Source of the DNA: Namhaeicola sp039714555 | GTDB taxonomy: Bacteria; Bacteroidota; Bacteroidia; Flavobacteriales; Flavobacteriaceae | NCBI GenBank assembly: GCA_039714555.1 | Contig: JBDLJB010000066.1 | Coordinates: 1-8,140 of the forward strand | Direction of reading: 5' to 3' | DNA: 8,140 nt | In this document: one piece after another, positions 7,972-8,140 of the stretch | Layout of the letters: the number at the start of each line of letters is the position of its first letter | How positions within the stretch are numbered: the first letter of the stretch is position 1 | Notes under the pieces: model-generated | The model's input: only the letters and a program-made list of their open reading frames with translations | What the model was told of the DNA's origin: nothing | Database searches by the model: none | Made by a program: the position numbers and the translations under genes

Positions 7972-8140
7972 TTAATCAACTCTTCCAACAGGCCTATTCT
8001 CTTCTCCTTCAATTTCATATAGGCTATCTCCTAACCTTTTTCTCATATCTTTTGCAAGCAATTTTATTTTTTCAACTACTTCAGGGTTTTGGGCAGCCAC
8101 ATTTTTTGTTTCACTAATGTCATTAGACAGGTCGTACAAT
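7972..8140 (-). CDS. Sulfatase (S1 family), C-terminal fragment cut by window edge
   Basis: Only the last 55 codons and the TAA stop (7972-7974) lie in the window; the reading frame runs on past the right edge. The fragment begins LYDLSNDISETKNVAAQNPE, continues with a charged helix (VVEKIKLLAKDMRKRLGD) and ends RPVGRVD. The pattern 'LYDL..D..E..N.A..NPE...' followed by a Lys/Glu-rich helix and a terminal RPVGRV is the usual C-terminal subdomain of Bacteroidetes formylglycine-dependent sulfatases. The catalytic Cys/Ser-x-Pro-x-Arg motif and metal ligands would be near the N-terminus, outside the window, so activity, subfamily and substrate cannot be judged. Its position at the head of the visible operon suggests that the target glycan is sulfated. 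An alkaline-phosphatase-superfamily relative other than a sulfatase is possible but less likely. Confidence 0.78.
   Translation of the reverse strand, partial: LYDLSNDISETKNVAAQNPEVVEKIKLLAKDMRKRLGDSLYEIEGEENRPVGRVD

Larger units (their letters stand above)
4..8140 (-). other. Putative glycan-utilisation operon segment (sulfatase-GH20-GH92-DUF4091-GH29)
   Basis: Five consecutive genes share one strand with gaps of 103, 41, 9 and 24 bases, and all encode exported or family-typically exported carbohydrate-active enzymes. This is the arrangement seen in Bacteroidetes polysaccharide utilisation loci. The enzymes would remove sulfate, beta-HexNAc, alpha-mannose, possibly beta-GalNAc, and alpha-L-fucose. 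No SusC/SusD pair or regulator is visible, so the locus boundaries and the promoter lie outside the window, probably to the right. Co-transcription is inferred from spacing, not shown. Confidence 0.75.

Overview
The window looks like part of a polysaccharide/glycan utilisation locus from a Bacteroidetes bacterium. The DNA is AT-rich (roughly one third G+C by eye). Start codons are preceded by A/T-rich leaders with no well-placed Shine-Dalgarno site. Two of the enzymes carry Bacteroidetes-style lipoprotein signals with an acidic stretch after the cysteine. The gene families (GH20, GH92, GH29, a GH123-like DUF4091 protein and a sulfatase) are typical of this phylum. A free-living or marine member is plausible, but that is inference; the sequence does not fix a genus.

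Every gene lies on the minus strand, so transcription runs from the right edge to the left. In transcription order: (1) the last 55 codons of a sulfatase entering from the right edge (7972-8140); (2) a 103-base gap; (3) a GH20 beta-N-acetylhexosaminidase lipoprotein with a C-terminal discoidin-like domain (5547-7868); (4) a 41-base gap; (5) a GH92 alpha-mannosidase lipoprotein (3181-5505); (6) a 9-base gap; (7) a secreted DUF4091/GH123-like protein (1525-3171); (8) a 24-base gap; (9) a secreted GH29 alpha-L-fucosidase (4-1500), ending three bases from the left edge. No gene-free stretch exceeds 103 bases. I see no RNA genes, mobile elements or CRISPR arrays.

Together the enzymes would remove sulfate, alpha-fucose, beta-linked N-acetylhexosamine and alpha-mannose from one glycan or a mixture. 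That fits a fucosylated, possibly sulfated glycoprotein glycan (N-glycan-like, or mixed with mucin-like O-glycan). The signal sequences suggest that GH20 and GH92 are lipid-anchored, perhaps on the cell surface, while the GH29 and DUF4091 proteins are released into the periplasm or outside. No SusC/SusD pair, endoglycosidase, transporter or regulator is visible, so the substrate cannot be settled from this window. Each gene belongs to a recognisable family. The least understood is the DUF4091 protein, and the most informative feature is the combination of genes.
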